Source of the DNA: Xylophilus ampelinus | GTDB taxonomy: Bacteria > Pseudomonadota > Gammaproteobacteria > Burkholderiales > Burkholderiaceae_C | Assembly: GCF_901875635.1 (NCBI RefSeq) | Contig: NZ_CABFMN010000095.1 | Location: 1-64,000, forward strand | Length of the DNA: 64,000 bases | Reading direction: 5' to 3' | Shown here: positions 30,219 through 38,423 of the stretch, piece after piece | How positions within the stretch are numbered: position 1 is the first letter of the stretch | Layout: every line of letters begins with the position of its first letter | Program-made: the position numbers and the translations under genes | The notes under the pieces: generated by a model | Databases searched by the model: none | What the model saw: the letters and a program-made list of their open reading frames with translations, nothing else | Told to the model about the DNA's origin: nothing

Positions 30219-31076
30219 TCAGTCGCCGAGGAAATGGCGGCGGTAGCGCGGCGGCAGGTCGGCGATGCGCATCAGCATCGGCAGGTCGGCCGTGTTGAAG
30301 TCCGGGTCCCAGGCCGGGGCACCGAGCACCTTGGCGCCCAGGCGCAGGTAGCCCTTGATGAGCGCCGGCGGCTCGATGGCGAGCGTGTCGTCCAGCCGCT
30401 CCACCGGGAGCGGCAGGCGCGGCTGCACGTGGTACTGGATCGGCGCCATGTGCGTGCCGGACACCTGGCGCCAGATGCTGGCCGCCGCGTCGCCGGTGGT
30501 CACGCCGTTGTGCCACATGGGGATGCTCGCGCAGCCGATCATGGTGTCGAGCTGGTTGCGGTGCATGAAGGCGGCCAGCGCGCCCCACAGCGCCATGATG
30601 ACGCCCCCCTGGCGATGGTCGCGGTGCACGCAGCTGCGGCCGAGCTCGACCATGCGCTCGCGCAGGCCGCGCAGCCGTGTCAGGTCGAACTCGGTGTCGC
30701 TGTAGGTGCCGCCCACGCGGCGCGCCTGGGCGGGGGTGAGTACGCGGTAGGTGCCGATGACCTGGCTGCTGGCCTCGTCGCGCACCAGCAGGTGTTCGCA
30801 GAAGTCGTCGAACAGATCGACGTCGTGGCCCGCCAGCGGCGTGCTCAGGCGCGCCCCCATCTCGCCGGCGAAGACCTCGTGGCGCAGCCGCTGGGCGGCC
30901 CGCACCTCGTCCTGGTGGCGGGCCCAACCGACCACGAGGCCGCGCTGTGCGGAGGCGGCCGGGGTGTCGGCCACCAGCCCTGGCGCGCGCGGCGCAGCCG
31001 GCACAGGGGTGGGCCAGAGCGTGCGGCGCAGGTCCAGCCCGGCCAGGGCAAGGGTAGGAATGGGCAGGTCTTTCAT
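30219..31076 (-). CDS. olsB: OlsB-like N-acyltransferase (ornithine/lysine lipid synthesis)
   Basis: A 285-residue GNAT-fold enzyme of the Acetyltransf_5 type. The family traits are RLRHEVFAGEMGAR, HLLVRDEASSQVIGTYRVL, ELGRSCVHRDHRQGGVIMAL and MIGCASIPMWHNG. OlsB proteins attach a 3-hydroxyacyl chain from ACP to ornithine, making the phosphorus-free lyso-ornithine lipid used when phosphate is short. No olsA-type second acyltransferase is next to it here. It lies behind the Pho-box region of ppk and has its own set of three phased half-sites upstream, which supports phosphate control. A hemolysin-like GNAT of other function is an alternative. Confidence 0.75.
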   Translation of the reverse strand: MKDLPIPTLALAGLDLRRTLWPTPVPAAPRAPGLVADTPAASAQRGLVVGWARHQDEVRAAQRLRHEVFAGEMGARLSTPLAGHDVDLFDDFCEHLLVRDEASSQVIGTYRVLTPAQARRVGGTYSDTEFDLTRLRGLRERMVELGRSCVHRDHRQGGVIMALWGALAAFMHRNQLDTMIGCASIPMWHNGVTTGDAAASIWRQVSGTHMAPIQYHVQPRLPLPVERLDDTLAIEPPALIKGYLRLGAKVLGAPAWDPDFNTADLPMLMRIADLPPRYRRHFLGD

Positions 31077-31128
31077 GCGTGGTCTTGAGGTATCGCCGCG
31101 CAGTCTGGCGGCAGGCCATGAAGGCGGG

Positions 31129-31156
31129 ATGACATGCCCATGGCAGTTGGATGACG
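31129..31156 (-). promoter_or_regulatory. candidate triple Pho half-site upstream of olsB
   Basis: Minus strand: CGTCATCCAAC, TGCCATGGGCA, TGTCATCCCGC, three TGTCAT-like half-sites spaced exactly 11 bases, ending about 50 bases before the ATG at 31076. The outer sites are good and the middle one is degenerate. Confidence 0.6.
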
Positions 31157-31216
31157 GCCGCCGCTGGCGTCTAATGGCGCCGACCCACCCCTCTCACCCA
31201 CCGATCAGGAGTGCCC

Positions 31217-32872
31217 ATGGCCCAGACCGGCCCCACCGACATGGACAGCCGTCGCCACCAGATGTTTCCCGTTCTCGGCGACGCCGACCTGGCGCGCGTG
31301 GCGCGCTTCGGTACGCTGGAGCGGTACCCCCACGGGGCGCGCATCTTCACGGCCGGCGAAGTCGGTCCCGGCATGCTGGTGGTGGTGCACGGCGTGATCG
31401 CCGTGAGCCAGCGCGACGGCCTGGGCCATGTGGTGCCGATCGTGCGCCAGGGGCCGGGCGAGTTCACCGCCGAGGTCGGCCAGCTCTCCGGCCGGCCGGC
31501 CCTGGTCGACGGCCATGCCGAGGGCGAGGTCGAGGCCCTCGTCGTGCCGCCGGCCTCGTTGCGCGCGCTGCTGGTCGCCGAGGCCGACCTGGGCGAGCGC
31601 ATCACGCGGGCGCTGATCCTTCGTCGCGTGGCACTCATCGAATCCGGCCACAGCGGCCCGGTGCTGCTGGGAGACCCCGACGCGGCCGACATGGCGCGGC
31701 TGCAGAACTTCCTGCGGCGCAACGGCCACCCGTACCACCTGGTCGATGCCAGCCAGGACCCCGACGCCGCCGCCGTGCTGGAGCGCTACGGCCGCTGCCA
31801 GGTGCTGGTGGTGTGCCCCGACGGCTCGGTGCTGCCCAACCCCAACGAGGACGCGCTGGCGCGCTGCCTGGGCATGTTCGACAGCACGCCTTTGGACACG
31901 CTGTACGACGTCGCCATCGTCGGCGCCGGCCCCGCCGGCCTGGCCGCGGCGGTGTACGCGGCCTCGGAAGGGCTGCGCGTGGCGGTGCTGGATTGCCGCG
32001 CCTTCGGCGGCCAGGCCGGCGCCAGCGCGCGCATCGAGAACTACCTGGGTTTCCCGACCGGCATCTCCGGCCAGGCGCTGGCCGGCCGCGCCTTCGTGCA
32101 GGCACAGAAGTTCGGCGTGGAGATGCTGATCCCGGTCGAGGTCGTCGGCCTGGACTGCGCCCGCGACAATCCCGACGGCGCCCTGCACCTGCGTCTGGCC
32201 GACGGACGCGTGCTGCGATCACGCACCGTGGTGGCGGCCAGCGGCGCGCGCTACCGCCGCCCGGACGTGCCGCGCCTGGCCGAGTTCGAGGGCCGCGGCG
32301 TCTGGTACTGGGCCTCGGCCATCGAGGCCAAGCTGTGCAGCCAGCAGGAGGTCGCCCTCGTCGGGGGCGGCAACTCGGCTGGCCAGGCGGCGGTGTTTTT
32401 GTCGCAGCACGCGGCCAAGGTGTCGGTATTGATTCGCGGGCCGTCGCTGGCCGCCAGCATGTCGCGCTACCTCATCGAGCGCATCGAGGCCACGCCCAAC
32501 ATCGAATTGCATCCGTACACCGAACTGCTGCGGCTCGACGGCGACTCCACGACCGGCTTGGCCGGCGCCTTCTGGCACAACCGCCAGAGCGGCGAGGACT
32601 ACCGCTGCGACACGCGCAACGTGTTCCTCTTCATCGGCGCCGATCCCGAGACCGGCTGGCTGAAGGACTGCGGCGTCGAGGTCGACCACGCCGGCTTCGT
32701 GTGCACGGGCCGCAACGGCGCGGCACCGCTGGAAGCGAGCGTCGCCGGCGTCTTCGCGATCGGCGACGTGCGCTCCGGCTCTGTCAAGCGCGTGGGCGGC
32801 GCCATCGGAGAAGGCGCGGCCGCAGTGGCTCAGATCCACCGGCACCTAGCGCCTGTCTCCCCTGCCACCTGA
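31217..32872 (+). CDS. cyclic-nucleotide-binding domain fused to thioredoxin-reductase-like flavoprotein
   Basis: A 551-residue fusion. Residues about 15-135 are a cNMP-binding/CRP-like beta-roll (YPHGARIFTAGEVGPGMLVVV, GEFTAEVGQLSGRPALV). About 145-225 is a small alpha/beta segment (NFLRRNGHPYHLVDAS). About 230-551 is a TrxR-type domain with FAD motif VAIVGAGPAGLAAAVYAA, NAD motif VALVGGGNSAGQAAVFLSQ and VFAIGDVRSGSVKRV. The redox CxxC of TrxR is missing; the corresponding stretch reads YWASAIEAKLC. It may therefore be a ferredoxin/flavodoxin-type reductase controlled by a nucleotide or membrane signal. AGGAG stands 5 bases before the ATG at 31217. Confidence 0.85.
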   Translation: MAQTGPTDMDSRRHQMFPVLGDADLARVARFGTLERYPHGARIFTAGEVGPGMLVVVHGVIAVSQRDGLGHVVPIVRQGPGEFTAEVGQLSGRPALVDGHAEGEVEALVVPPASLRALLVAEADLGERITRALILRRVALIESGHSGPVLLGDPDAADMARLQNFLRRNGHPYHLVDASQDPDAAAVLERYGRCQVLVVCPDGSVLPNPNEDALARCLGMFDSTPLDTLYDVAIVGAGPAGLAAAVYAASEGLRVAVLDCRAFGGQAGASARIENYLGFPTGISGQALAGRAFVQAQKFGVEMLIPVEVVGLDCARDNPDGALHLRLADGRVLRSRTVVAASGARYRRPDVPRLAEFEGRGVWYWASAIEAKLCSQQEVALVGGGNSAGQAAVFLSQHAAKVSVLIRGPSLAASMSRYLIERIEATPNIELHPYTELLRLDGDSTTGLAGAFWHNRQSGEDYRCDTRNVFLFIGADPETGWLKDCGVEVDHAGFVCTGRNGAAPLEASVAGVFAIGDVRSGSVKRVGGAIGEGAAAVAQIHRHLAPVSPAT

Positions 32873-32996
32873 ACGGCGCCCGCCCAAGCCCACGCCATCG
32901 GCGGGGCGGCGGCTGCGGCGCGGGCACGCCGACCGGGCCACCGCTATGCTGACCGGCCCCTTTCACCTCCCTTCAATTCCGACGGAAGCCGAGTCC

Positions 32997-33701
32997 ATGC
33001 CCCAAGCGCCCATCGACGTCTATTCCTGGCCCACGCCCAACGGCCACAAGGTCCACATCCTGCTCGAGGAGACCGGCCTGCCCTACCGCGTGCACCCGAT
33101 CAACATCGGCCAGGGCGACCAGTTCACCGAGGACTTCCTGGCCATCAGCCCCAACAACAAGATCCCGGCCATCACCGACCCCGACGGGCCGGACGGCCAG
33201 CCCATCTCCCTGTTCGAATCCGGCGCCATCCTCGTGTACCTGGCGGGCAAGACCGGGCAGTTCCTGCCCGAAGGCGACCGCGCGCGCTACGAGGTGCTGC
33301 AGTGGCTCATGTTCCAGATGGGCGGCGTCGGCCCGATGCTGGGCCAGGCGCACCACTTCCGCATGTACGCGCCCGAGAAGATCGGCTACGCCATCGACCG
33401 CTACACCAACGAGGCCAAGCGCCTGTACGGGGTGATCGACAAGCGCCTGGCGAAGAGCGCGTTCATCGCGGGCGACGAGTACACCATCGCCGACATCGCC
33501 ATCTTCCCTTGGCTGCGCAGTTGGGAGAACCAGGGCATCGTGCTCACCGAGTACCCGCACCTCAAGGCCTGGTTCGACGGCATCGCCGCCCGCCCCGCCG
33601 TGCAGCGCGGCGTGAAGGTGCTGGCCGACCTGCGCAAGCCCATCACCGACGACAAGGCGCGCGACGTCCTCTTCGGCAAGTCGCAGTACGAGCGGCGTTG
33701 A
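32997..33701 (+). CDS. glutathione S-transferase (Ure2/YfcG-like)
   Basis: A 234-residue cytosolic GST. The N-terminal thioredoxin fold has YSWPTPNGHKVHILLEETGL and PNNKIPAITDPDGPDGQPISLFESGAIL (the cis-Pro and Glu-Ser glutathione contacts). The C-terminal helical domain has DEYTIADIAIFPWLRSW. The N-P-N-G-H-K arrangement is that of the nu class (YghU/YfcG), which has disulfide-bond reductase activity towards glutathione-linked substrates. The start is the ATG at 32997. The gene stands alone upstream of two tRNA genes. Confidence 0.9.
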   Translation: MPQAPIDVYSWPTPNGHKVHILLEETGLPYRVHPINIGQGDQFTEDFLAISPNNKIPAITDPDGPDGQPISLFESGAILVYLAGKTGQFLPEGDRARYEVLQWLMFQMGGVGPMLGQAHHFRMYAPEKIGYAIDRYTNEAKRLYGVIDKRLAKSAFIAGDEYTIADIAIFPWLRSWENQGIVLTEYPHLKAWFDGIAARPAVQRGVKVLADLRKPITDDKARDVLFGKSQYERR

Positions 33702-33749
33702 TTCGCGCGGCGGGCGCGCGGTTTTCTGTGGGTAGAATGCGCAGTTCGT

Positions 33750-33826
33750 CGGAGCGTAGCGCAGCCTGGTAGCGCATCTGCTTTGGGAGCAGAGGGTCGC
33801 GAGTTCGAATCCCGCCGCTCCGACCA
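33750..33826 (+). tRNA. tRNA-Pro (anticodon UGG)
   Basis: The acceptor stem CGGAGCG pairs with CGCTCCG and is followed by A and encoded CCA. The anticodon loop reads CTTTGGGAG, giving TGG. The T loop is TTCGAAT. Length and arms are normal. A -10-like TAGAAT is at about 33733-33738. Confidence 0.95.
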
Positions 33827-33868
33827 CCTTTTTCTTCCCGCCTCCCACCGCATTCCTGCAACAGGAAT

Positions 33869-33945
33869 CTGCCCGTAGCTCAACTGGATAGAGCAGCTGC
33901 CTTCTAAGCAGCAGGTCGGGGGTTCGAGCCCCTCCGGGCAGGCCA
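33869..33945 (+). tRNA. tRNA-Arg (anticodon UCU)
   Basis: The acceptor stem CTGCCCG pairs with CGGGCAG, with discriminator G and encoded CCA. The anticodon loop CCTTCTAAG gives TCT. The T loop is TTCGAGC. It decodes AGA/AGG, rare codons in such a genome. Its 3' end lies 173 bases before the integrase gene and is the presumed attachment site of the element that follows. Confidence 0.95.
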
Positions 33946-34049
33946 ACCCGGCATCCGCCAATCTCCATCGATGTCCTGCCGGCGGCCCATTTCCCTCTGA
34001 GAGACTGCAAAGGTTGTCCGGCAACGTCCGCTTGATGCCGCGACAAACC

Positions 34050-34118
34050 AGGGGAACATAGGGGCACAGGCGGGGGAACAAGTACCATCTGGGGCGTTCC
34101 CCTGGAGGTTGTTCCCCT
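34050..34118 (+). promoter_or_regulatory. integrase leader with repeated GGGGAACA motifs
   Basis: AGGGGAACA at 34050-34058 and GGGGGAACA at 34072-34080 on the plus strand, with the inverse GTTCCCCT at 34096-34103 and 34111-34118, directly before the integrase ATG. Arranged direct and inverted copies here suggest arm-type binding sites for the integrase or an excisionase, or an autoregulatory operator. Confidence 0.5.
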
Positions 34119-35423
34119 ATGCTGACCGACCTGAGCTGCAAGCGCGCCGAGTGCGCACCAGAGAAAAAGCGCGTCCGCCTGTCCGATGAGGGCGGGCTGT
34201 ATCTCGAGGTCGCGCCCAACGGCTCGAAGCGCTGGTTCTGGAAGTTCTACGCCGACGGCAAGGAGAAGCGCCTGGCACTCGGCAGCTACCCCGAGGTGTC
34301 GCTGAAGGACGCACGCGCCGCGCGCGACGAAGCCCGCCAGCTCAAGCGGACGGGCGTCGACCCGGCGAAGCAGCGCCACATCCAGAAGCTGGCCGGCCGC
34401 AGCACCACCGACGACAGCTTCGAAGCAGTCGCGCGCGAGTTCCACCGCACCAAAAAAGCCAGCTGGAGCCCGCGCTACGGCGAGCGCTGGCTGTCGCTCA
34501 TGGAGCGCGAGGCGTTCCCCTGGATCGGCCGCCTTCCCATGCGCGAGATCACCGCCCCGATGCTGCTGCAGGTGCTGCGCCGTGCCGAGGGCCGCGGCGC
34601 CCACGAGGTCGCGCACACGCTGCGCCAGTGGTGTGGCCAGGCGTTCCGCCACGGCATCGCCACGGGCAAGTGCACGCACAACCCAGCCCCCGATCTGCAC
34701 GGCGCGCTGATGCCGGTGAACGTGAAGCACATGGCAGCGCTTCTGGAACCGTCCAAGGCCGGCGAGCTCATGCGCTCGATCGCCGACTACACCGGCCAGC
34801 CGGCCACGCGCTGCGCCCTGCTGCTGTCCGCCCTCCTCTTCCAGCGGCCTGGCAACATCCGCCAGATGCGCTGGGCAGACGTCGATCTCGAAGCTGCCAT
34901 GTGGACGATCCCGGCGGCCGACATGAAGCGCCGCAAGCACGACAAGGAGAACGGCCGGCCGCACCTGGTGCCGCTGGCCAGCCAGGCGGTGGCGGCGCTG
35001 CGCGAGCTGCAACCCCTGACCGGCGACGGCACCTACGTCTTTCCCAGCCTGCTGACGGGCGAGCGCCCGATGAGCGAGAACACCGTGAACACGGCGCTGC
35101 GCCGCATGGGCTACACCAACACCGAGATGACGGCGCACGGCTTCCGCGCGATGGCCCGCACGATCATGGTCGAGAAGATGGACGTGATGCCCGACGTCAT
35201 CGAGGCCCAGCTTGCGCATGGGAAGAGCGGGCCGCTGGGTGCCGCCTACGACCGCGCCGAGTTTGTGGCGAAGCGCCGAGCCCTGATGCAGTCGTGGGCC
35301 GACTTCCTCGATCAGCTGCGCGCCGGCGCGAAGGTCATTCCGCTGCGGGCCGCGTCAAGCTCACCCGGCCGCTTTCGCCAGGGCTGTGACAAAGGAGTAG
35401 GCCACCACGCCAGCAGCTCCTAG
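34119..35423 (+). CDS. int: P4-type tyrosine integrase
   Basis: A 434-residue site-specific recombinase. The N-terminal DUF4102 domain (LSDEGGLYLEVAPNGSKRWFW, KRLALGSYPEVSLKDARAAR) is typical of P4-like integrases of genomic islands. The core-binding domain follows, and then the catalytic domain with Arg in FQRPGNIRQMRW, HxxR in HGFRAMARTI, and the terminal His/Tyr region LAHGKSGPLGAAYDRAEF. It directs integration at the adjacent tRNA-Arg. GGAGG stands about 10 bases before the ATG at 34119. Its last 63 bases overlap the convergent membrane-protein gene. Confidence 0.95.
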   Translation: MLTDLSCKRAECAPEKKRVRLSDEGGLYLEVAPNGSKRWFWKFYADGKEKRLALGSYPEVSLKDARAARDEARQLKRTGVDPAKQRHIQKLAGRSTTDDSFEAVAREFHRTKKASWSPRYGERWLSLMEREAFPWIGRLPMREITAPMLLQVLRRAEGRGAHEVAHTLRQWCGQAFRHGIATGKCTHNPAPDLHGALMPVNVKHMAALLEPSKAGELMRSIADYTGQPATRCALLLSALLFQRPGNIRQMRWADVDLEAAMWTIPAADMKRRKHDKENGRPHLVPLASQAVAALRELQPLTGDGTYVFPSLLTGERPMSENTVNTALRRMGYTNTEMTAHGFRAMARTIMVEKMDVMPDVIEAQLAHGKSGPLGAAYDRAEFVAKRRALMQSWADFLDQLRAGAKVIPLRAASSSPGRFRQGCDKGVGHHASSS

Positions 35424-35888
35424 ACCGGTCACTGTGGCGGTACCGACGGCGATGTGCCACAGGATCATGATGCCTAGGGACCAACCCTTTTGCCTCGCCT
35501 CGAACTTGGCCAGTTCTTGCTGAAGCTTCAGTGGGCTGGCACGAACATCGGGCCGCTGTAGCACGCGCGCCTGGGCGGTCAGTGCGACGGACACGTGGAC
35601 CATCTTGGCGATCTCGAACGCGACGAATGCAAACAGCGACACGAGGATCAGCAGCGCGCTCCAGTACACCTGCTGCTTCGTCATGGCGTCCTTGGCGAGT
35701 TGCCAGAGAGCGAAGAACCCTGCGTAGCCGCCGAAGATCACAACAGTCGCATAGGTCGCCGCCTTGTCGAACGTCGCCGTGGCGATCCGGAGCTGCGCGT
35801 CTGCGGACTCGCTCGCAAGCTTCGCCTGCTGCTGCTTGACGGTCAGTTCGATGACTTCCTGCAGATTCCTGGGGCGTTCGACAGACAT
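35361..35888 (-). CDS. hypothetical membrane protein
   Basis: 175 residues starting MSVERPRNLQEVIELTVKQQ. An N-terminal charged coiled-coil-like helix is followed by two hydrophobic segments (TYATVVIFGGYAGFFALWQL and YWSALLILVSLFAFVAFEIA), a soluble helix (LKLQQELAKFEARQKG) and a C-terminal span (IMILWHIAVGTATVTGLGAAGVV). GGAAAAGA precedes the ATG at 35888. No family is recognised. It is convergent with and overlaps the integrase 3' end, and is probably element cargo. Confidence 0.6.
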   Translation of the reverse strand: MSVERPRNLQEVIELTVKQQQAKLASESADAQLRIATATFDKAATYATVVIFGGYAGFFALWQLAKDAMTKQQVYWSALLILVSLFAFVAFEIAKMVHVSVALTAQARVLQRPDVRASPLKLQQELAKFEARQKGWSLGIMILWHIAVGTATVTGLGAAGVVAYSFVTALAKAAG

Positions 35889-35985
35889 TCTTTTCCGATG
35901 GATGTTGGGTTGGACGCTGTCGGGCTCACATCGGCATGGCATCACTCGCGCGACCGATGCCACCAACGCAGCGCTGCCATCTTCT

Positions 35986-36636
35986 CTAAGCCCTGGGCGC
36001 CGACACCTTCTTTTGATCGGCCGCCGCTTCCAACTGCTTAGGCAGTTTGGCTGGAGCGTCGTGGACGATCTTGCCCAGTAGGAACTGCTGGACAGCCAAC
36101 TCCTCCGCGTGTCGTCTCGGCACCGAATAGATTCCGCTGTGAGGATCGAATCGCTTTCCAGAGACTTCGTGACCTAGTCCGGTCCGATACACCTGGCTGG
36201 CTCGAGGAACGTGCCGAACCCACAAGCGCGTCCATCGCCGGTCGGAAATCTTCGCGCATATGTCGTTGACGCGCAGCGCTACCAATCGGCCCTTCGAATC
36301 GAGCTTTAGTTCTCCGTGAGCGGATCGCCCCAGGAAATCTCGCAGTGCCTGCATCGCGTCATCGAAGCCGCGCAGTGGGCCAAAGTACTCCAACCAATGC
36401 ACCGATATGTATGTGTCGGTGGGCCGTGGCTGAAATGCCTGGGGAAGAATCTGATCGTCTTGCGTATCCCTCTTCCGCACCACTCGGACCACATGGTGCG
36501 CCGACGGCAGACGCCGATTGAAACCTAGCTCTCGCCAGCGAGAAAGAAAGTTCGATGCGCGAACGAAGCCAGGAACTCGCCTGAGGAGCTCTCTCCCCAA
36601 CTCCGCTCCACCTGCTTTTTGTTTTCGAGCGTCCAT
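35986..36636 (-). CDS. uncharacterised third gene of the TIGR04255-led operon
   Basis: Up to 216 residues. The clearly protein-like part begins about residue 44 with LPSAHHVVRVVRKRDTQ and continues with LPQAFQPRPTDTYISVHWLEYFG and a basic C-terminal half. The ATG at 36636 would overlap the preceding gene by 112 bases, and a shorter start (GTG near HHVVRVV) is possible. No enzyme motif is visible. From memory, proteins with an HVVR opening and a SVNWLE-like segment accompany similar small ORFs in other bacteria. It is the last gene of the low-GC operon 37869-35986. Function unknown. Confidence 0.6.
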   Translation of the reverse strand: MDARKQKAGGAELGRELLRRVPGFVRASNFLSRWRELGFNRRLPSAHHVVRVVRKRDTQDDQILPQAFQPRPTDTYISVHWLEYFGPLRGFDDAMQALRDFLGRSAHGELKLDSKGRLVALRVNDICAKISDRRWTRLWVRHVPRASQVYRTGLGHEVSGKRFDPHSGIYSVPRRHAEELAVQQFLLGKIVHDAPAKLPKQLEAAADQKKVSAPRA

Positions 36637-37076
36637 GCGTAGTGGATACAGTTGCCTTCATCAAATTTGATGCTCAGCATCGACTCTTGGCCTTTGCGCC
36701 AAGTCGCCACCATCAATCCGGTGTCATCGGTACCGAGCAGAGGAAGAGCGGCCTCTGGGGCCTGTTCGATGAAATGTTCCAAAGCAGCGATTGACCTGGA
36801 ATTAGGCAACGCCTCGCCGTCTTCCAGCGAATACTTCATGAGGTCAAAAATTCGTCGTTTGACACTCTCGGGCATTCCGCGCGCATGCAACCGCAGGCCG
36901 TGGGAATAGGGTTCAGCTTTGTCAAATGAAGTACCTGCTGCTGCTGCCGCGCCGTCATCCAACATTGCAGAGCGGTCCACTTTTTGTTGCCGGCGATCAC
37001 GTGCGCCCGCCTGCCAGAAAAAGTCAGAAAAAGAGTATCCGGGTGAGGACGCTCCGGAGAGTACAAGGGCAGTCAT
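36525..37076 (-). CDS. uncharacterised second gene of the TIGR04255-led operon
   Basis: 183 residues with no signal peptide or membrane span. The N-terminal third is low-complexity and Ala/Ser-rich, followed by a helical part (MPESVKRRIFDLMKYSLEDGE). The beta-rich C-terminal part is PLLGTDDTGLMVATWRKGQ, SMLSIKFDEGNCIHYAW. The ATG at 37076 comes one base after the stop of the preceding gene (TGACATG), so translation is coupled. Base composition is clearly lower in GC than the flanking chromosome, suggesting recent transfer. No family is recognised. Confidence 0.6.
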   Translation of the reverse strand: MTALVLSGASSPGYSFSDFFWQAGARDRRQQKVDRSAMLDDGAAAAAGTSFDKAEPYSHGLRLHARGMPESVKRRIFDLMKYSLEDGEALPNSRSIAALEHFIEQAPEAALPLLGTDDTGLMVATWRKGQESMLSIKFDEGNCIHYAWTLENKKQVERSWGESSSGEFLASFAHRTFFLAGES

Positions 37077-37077
37077 G

Positions 37078-37869
37078 TCATTGAGCTCGCCAAATATTGT
37101 TCTGCGCTGCGGAAGTGGTCGTAGCCAAGAACGCCTCGATTATTTTTTCGTGGGCAGCTCGATACCAATCGTGCTCGGAGCGAGAACCCAAAGAGTCTAT
37201 TTGGCAGCGGATGCCCAACTCGAATCGAACAGTGGGCACCCCATTTATGTCAGGGGCAGATCCAGCGGCAACAAACAATTCACCGAGGTTGTCGGCCAAA
37301 GTCACATCACATCGAGCGAAGTTTTGGCCAAGCGCGCCAAACGACTTCAACGCATCAAATCCCTGAGCAAATTTCAGGACACTATTGAGGTCGGCTGAAG
37401 TAGTCCAGTCCCGCCCTTGCTTCAGCAGGTTTATGTATGAAATCTCCAGTCGGACCGGCCTCATCTGCGCGCTCAACTCCGCAGCGAAAAACGAGTCGGC
37501 GACTGCGCTGTACTTCTCGAACTCCGCGAGCAGCGCTTCGAAACGAACATAGGATCGACTCTGATCTGGAGCTTGTCGCCAATTCGCGTAGACCCGGTCG
37601 TATTGAAACTGGAACAGCCGAGCTTCGTCGGCGCTAACGAACCACACCCGTGGCGTCACGGTCGCAGGGTTGCCGAAGAAGATCTGAAACTGCTGCACGC
37701 CTCCTGTTGGAGGAGGGTCTTGTACTGGCGGCTGATTGACACATGTCGGGTAGACATCGCGAATCAGCTCCCAGAACCTGCCAATGTGCCCAACAGACAG
37801 TTGAACAGGCTCGAAAACCTTCCCGATGACTACTTCGTCGAGTGGAGCTGCAGCGAGTGTGAGGGGCAT
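37078..37869 (-). CDS. TIGR04255-like family protein
   Basis: 263 residues. The opening LAAAPLDEVVIGKVFEPVQLS, the WFVSADEARLFQFQYDRVYANWR centre and the YVRFEALLAEFEKY segment match my recollection of the TIGR04255 group, sporadically distributed proteins of unknown function often found on mobile elements with two small partner genes. A C-terminal beta-rich half includes VRFELGIRCQIDSLG. The start is the ATG at 37869. First gene of a three-gene operon with coupled or overlapping junctions. The family assignment is by pattern only. Confidence 0.6.
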   Translation of the reverse strand: MPLTLAAAPLDEVVIGKVFEPVQLSVGHIGRFWELIRDVYPTCVNQPPVQDPPPTGGVQQFQIFFGNPATVTPRVWFVSADEARLFQFQYDRVYANWRQAPDQSRSYVRFEALLAEFEKYSAVADSFFAAELSAQMRPVRLEISYINLLKQGRDWTTSADLNSVLKFAQGFDALKSFGALGQNFARCDVTLADNLGELFVAAGSAPDINGVPTVRFELGIRCQIDSLGSRSEHDWYRAAHEKIIEAFLATTTSAAQNNIWRAQ

Positions 37870-38087
37870 TGCTCAGACAATTTTCACAGGAAATGTAACC
37901 GGGCGGTACAGAGATCGGTACATCCGAAGGATATAGGAACGACTACCCCGTGCCTGGAAGCCGCCAATTTGGTGCTCAGGGAAAAGTCGTCGCGAGTGAC
38001 TTACTGCCCGGTCCAGCCCCGGAGCGAGCCCTGTGCGACCCACGGTTCGTACCGGGCTGCCCAGCGTCACGCAAGGGTCGCGGCAAC

Positions 38088-38380
38088 GCCACCTCGCCTC
38101 GGCTAAAACAGGTCCGCTGGAAGCGCACGCCCGCCGGCAGCGCGCATTCGGCCGCTTCGGCACCACGAAGACCAGCAAGGTCGGCAGCTGGCGCACCCGG
38201 GACGACATCACGATCTACGCCGCCACGGTGCGCCTGCGCGAGGAGTAGCAGCGCATGGGCGTGCGCGACGCCGACATGGTGCTGTCCACGAACCTGCGGC
38301 TACGCCTGGACGGCCTGCCGCGCTTCGACCAGGCGGCGCCGACCGATGCCGGCGCTGCGGTGTGTTGGACCGGCACGGCG
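38088..38380 (+). pseudogene. frameshifted, truncated phage/ICE protein (DnaJ-associated type)
   Basis: In one frame PRLKQVRWKRTPAGS, then in another frame AFGRFGTTKTSKVGSW..DDITIYAATVRLREE, an in-frame TAG, then QRMGVRDADMVLSTN and LRLDGLPRFDQAAPTD..AAVCWTG. Put together these follow a small protein common near phage and ICE J-domain genes (LGVRDEDVVVSTN, RLDGLP, GVAVYW). The reading frame is broken by a frameshift and a stop, and the usual C-terminal part (MAIDRY...AIERHGG) is absent. It marks decay of the element. Confidence 0.65.
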
Positions 38381-38423
38381 CGCAGTAATCCAGGCATCAG
38401 ATCACCTGGGCAGAATGCCGTGC

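Noticed and set aside
32973-35219. Minus-strand 748-codon frame spanning GST, two tRNAs and integrase
   Set aside because: It runs through tRNA genes and clear genes on the other strand; no gene-like motif.
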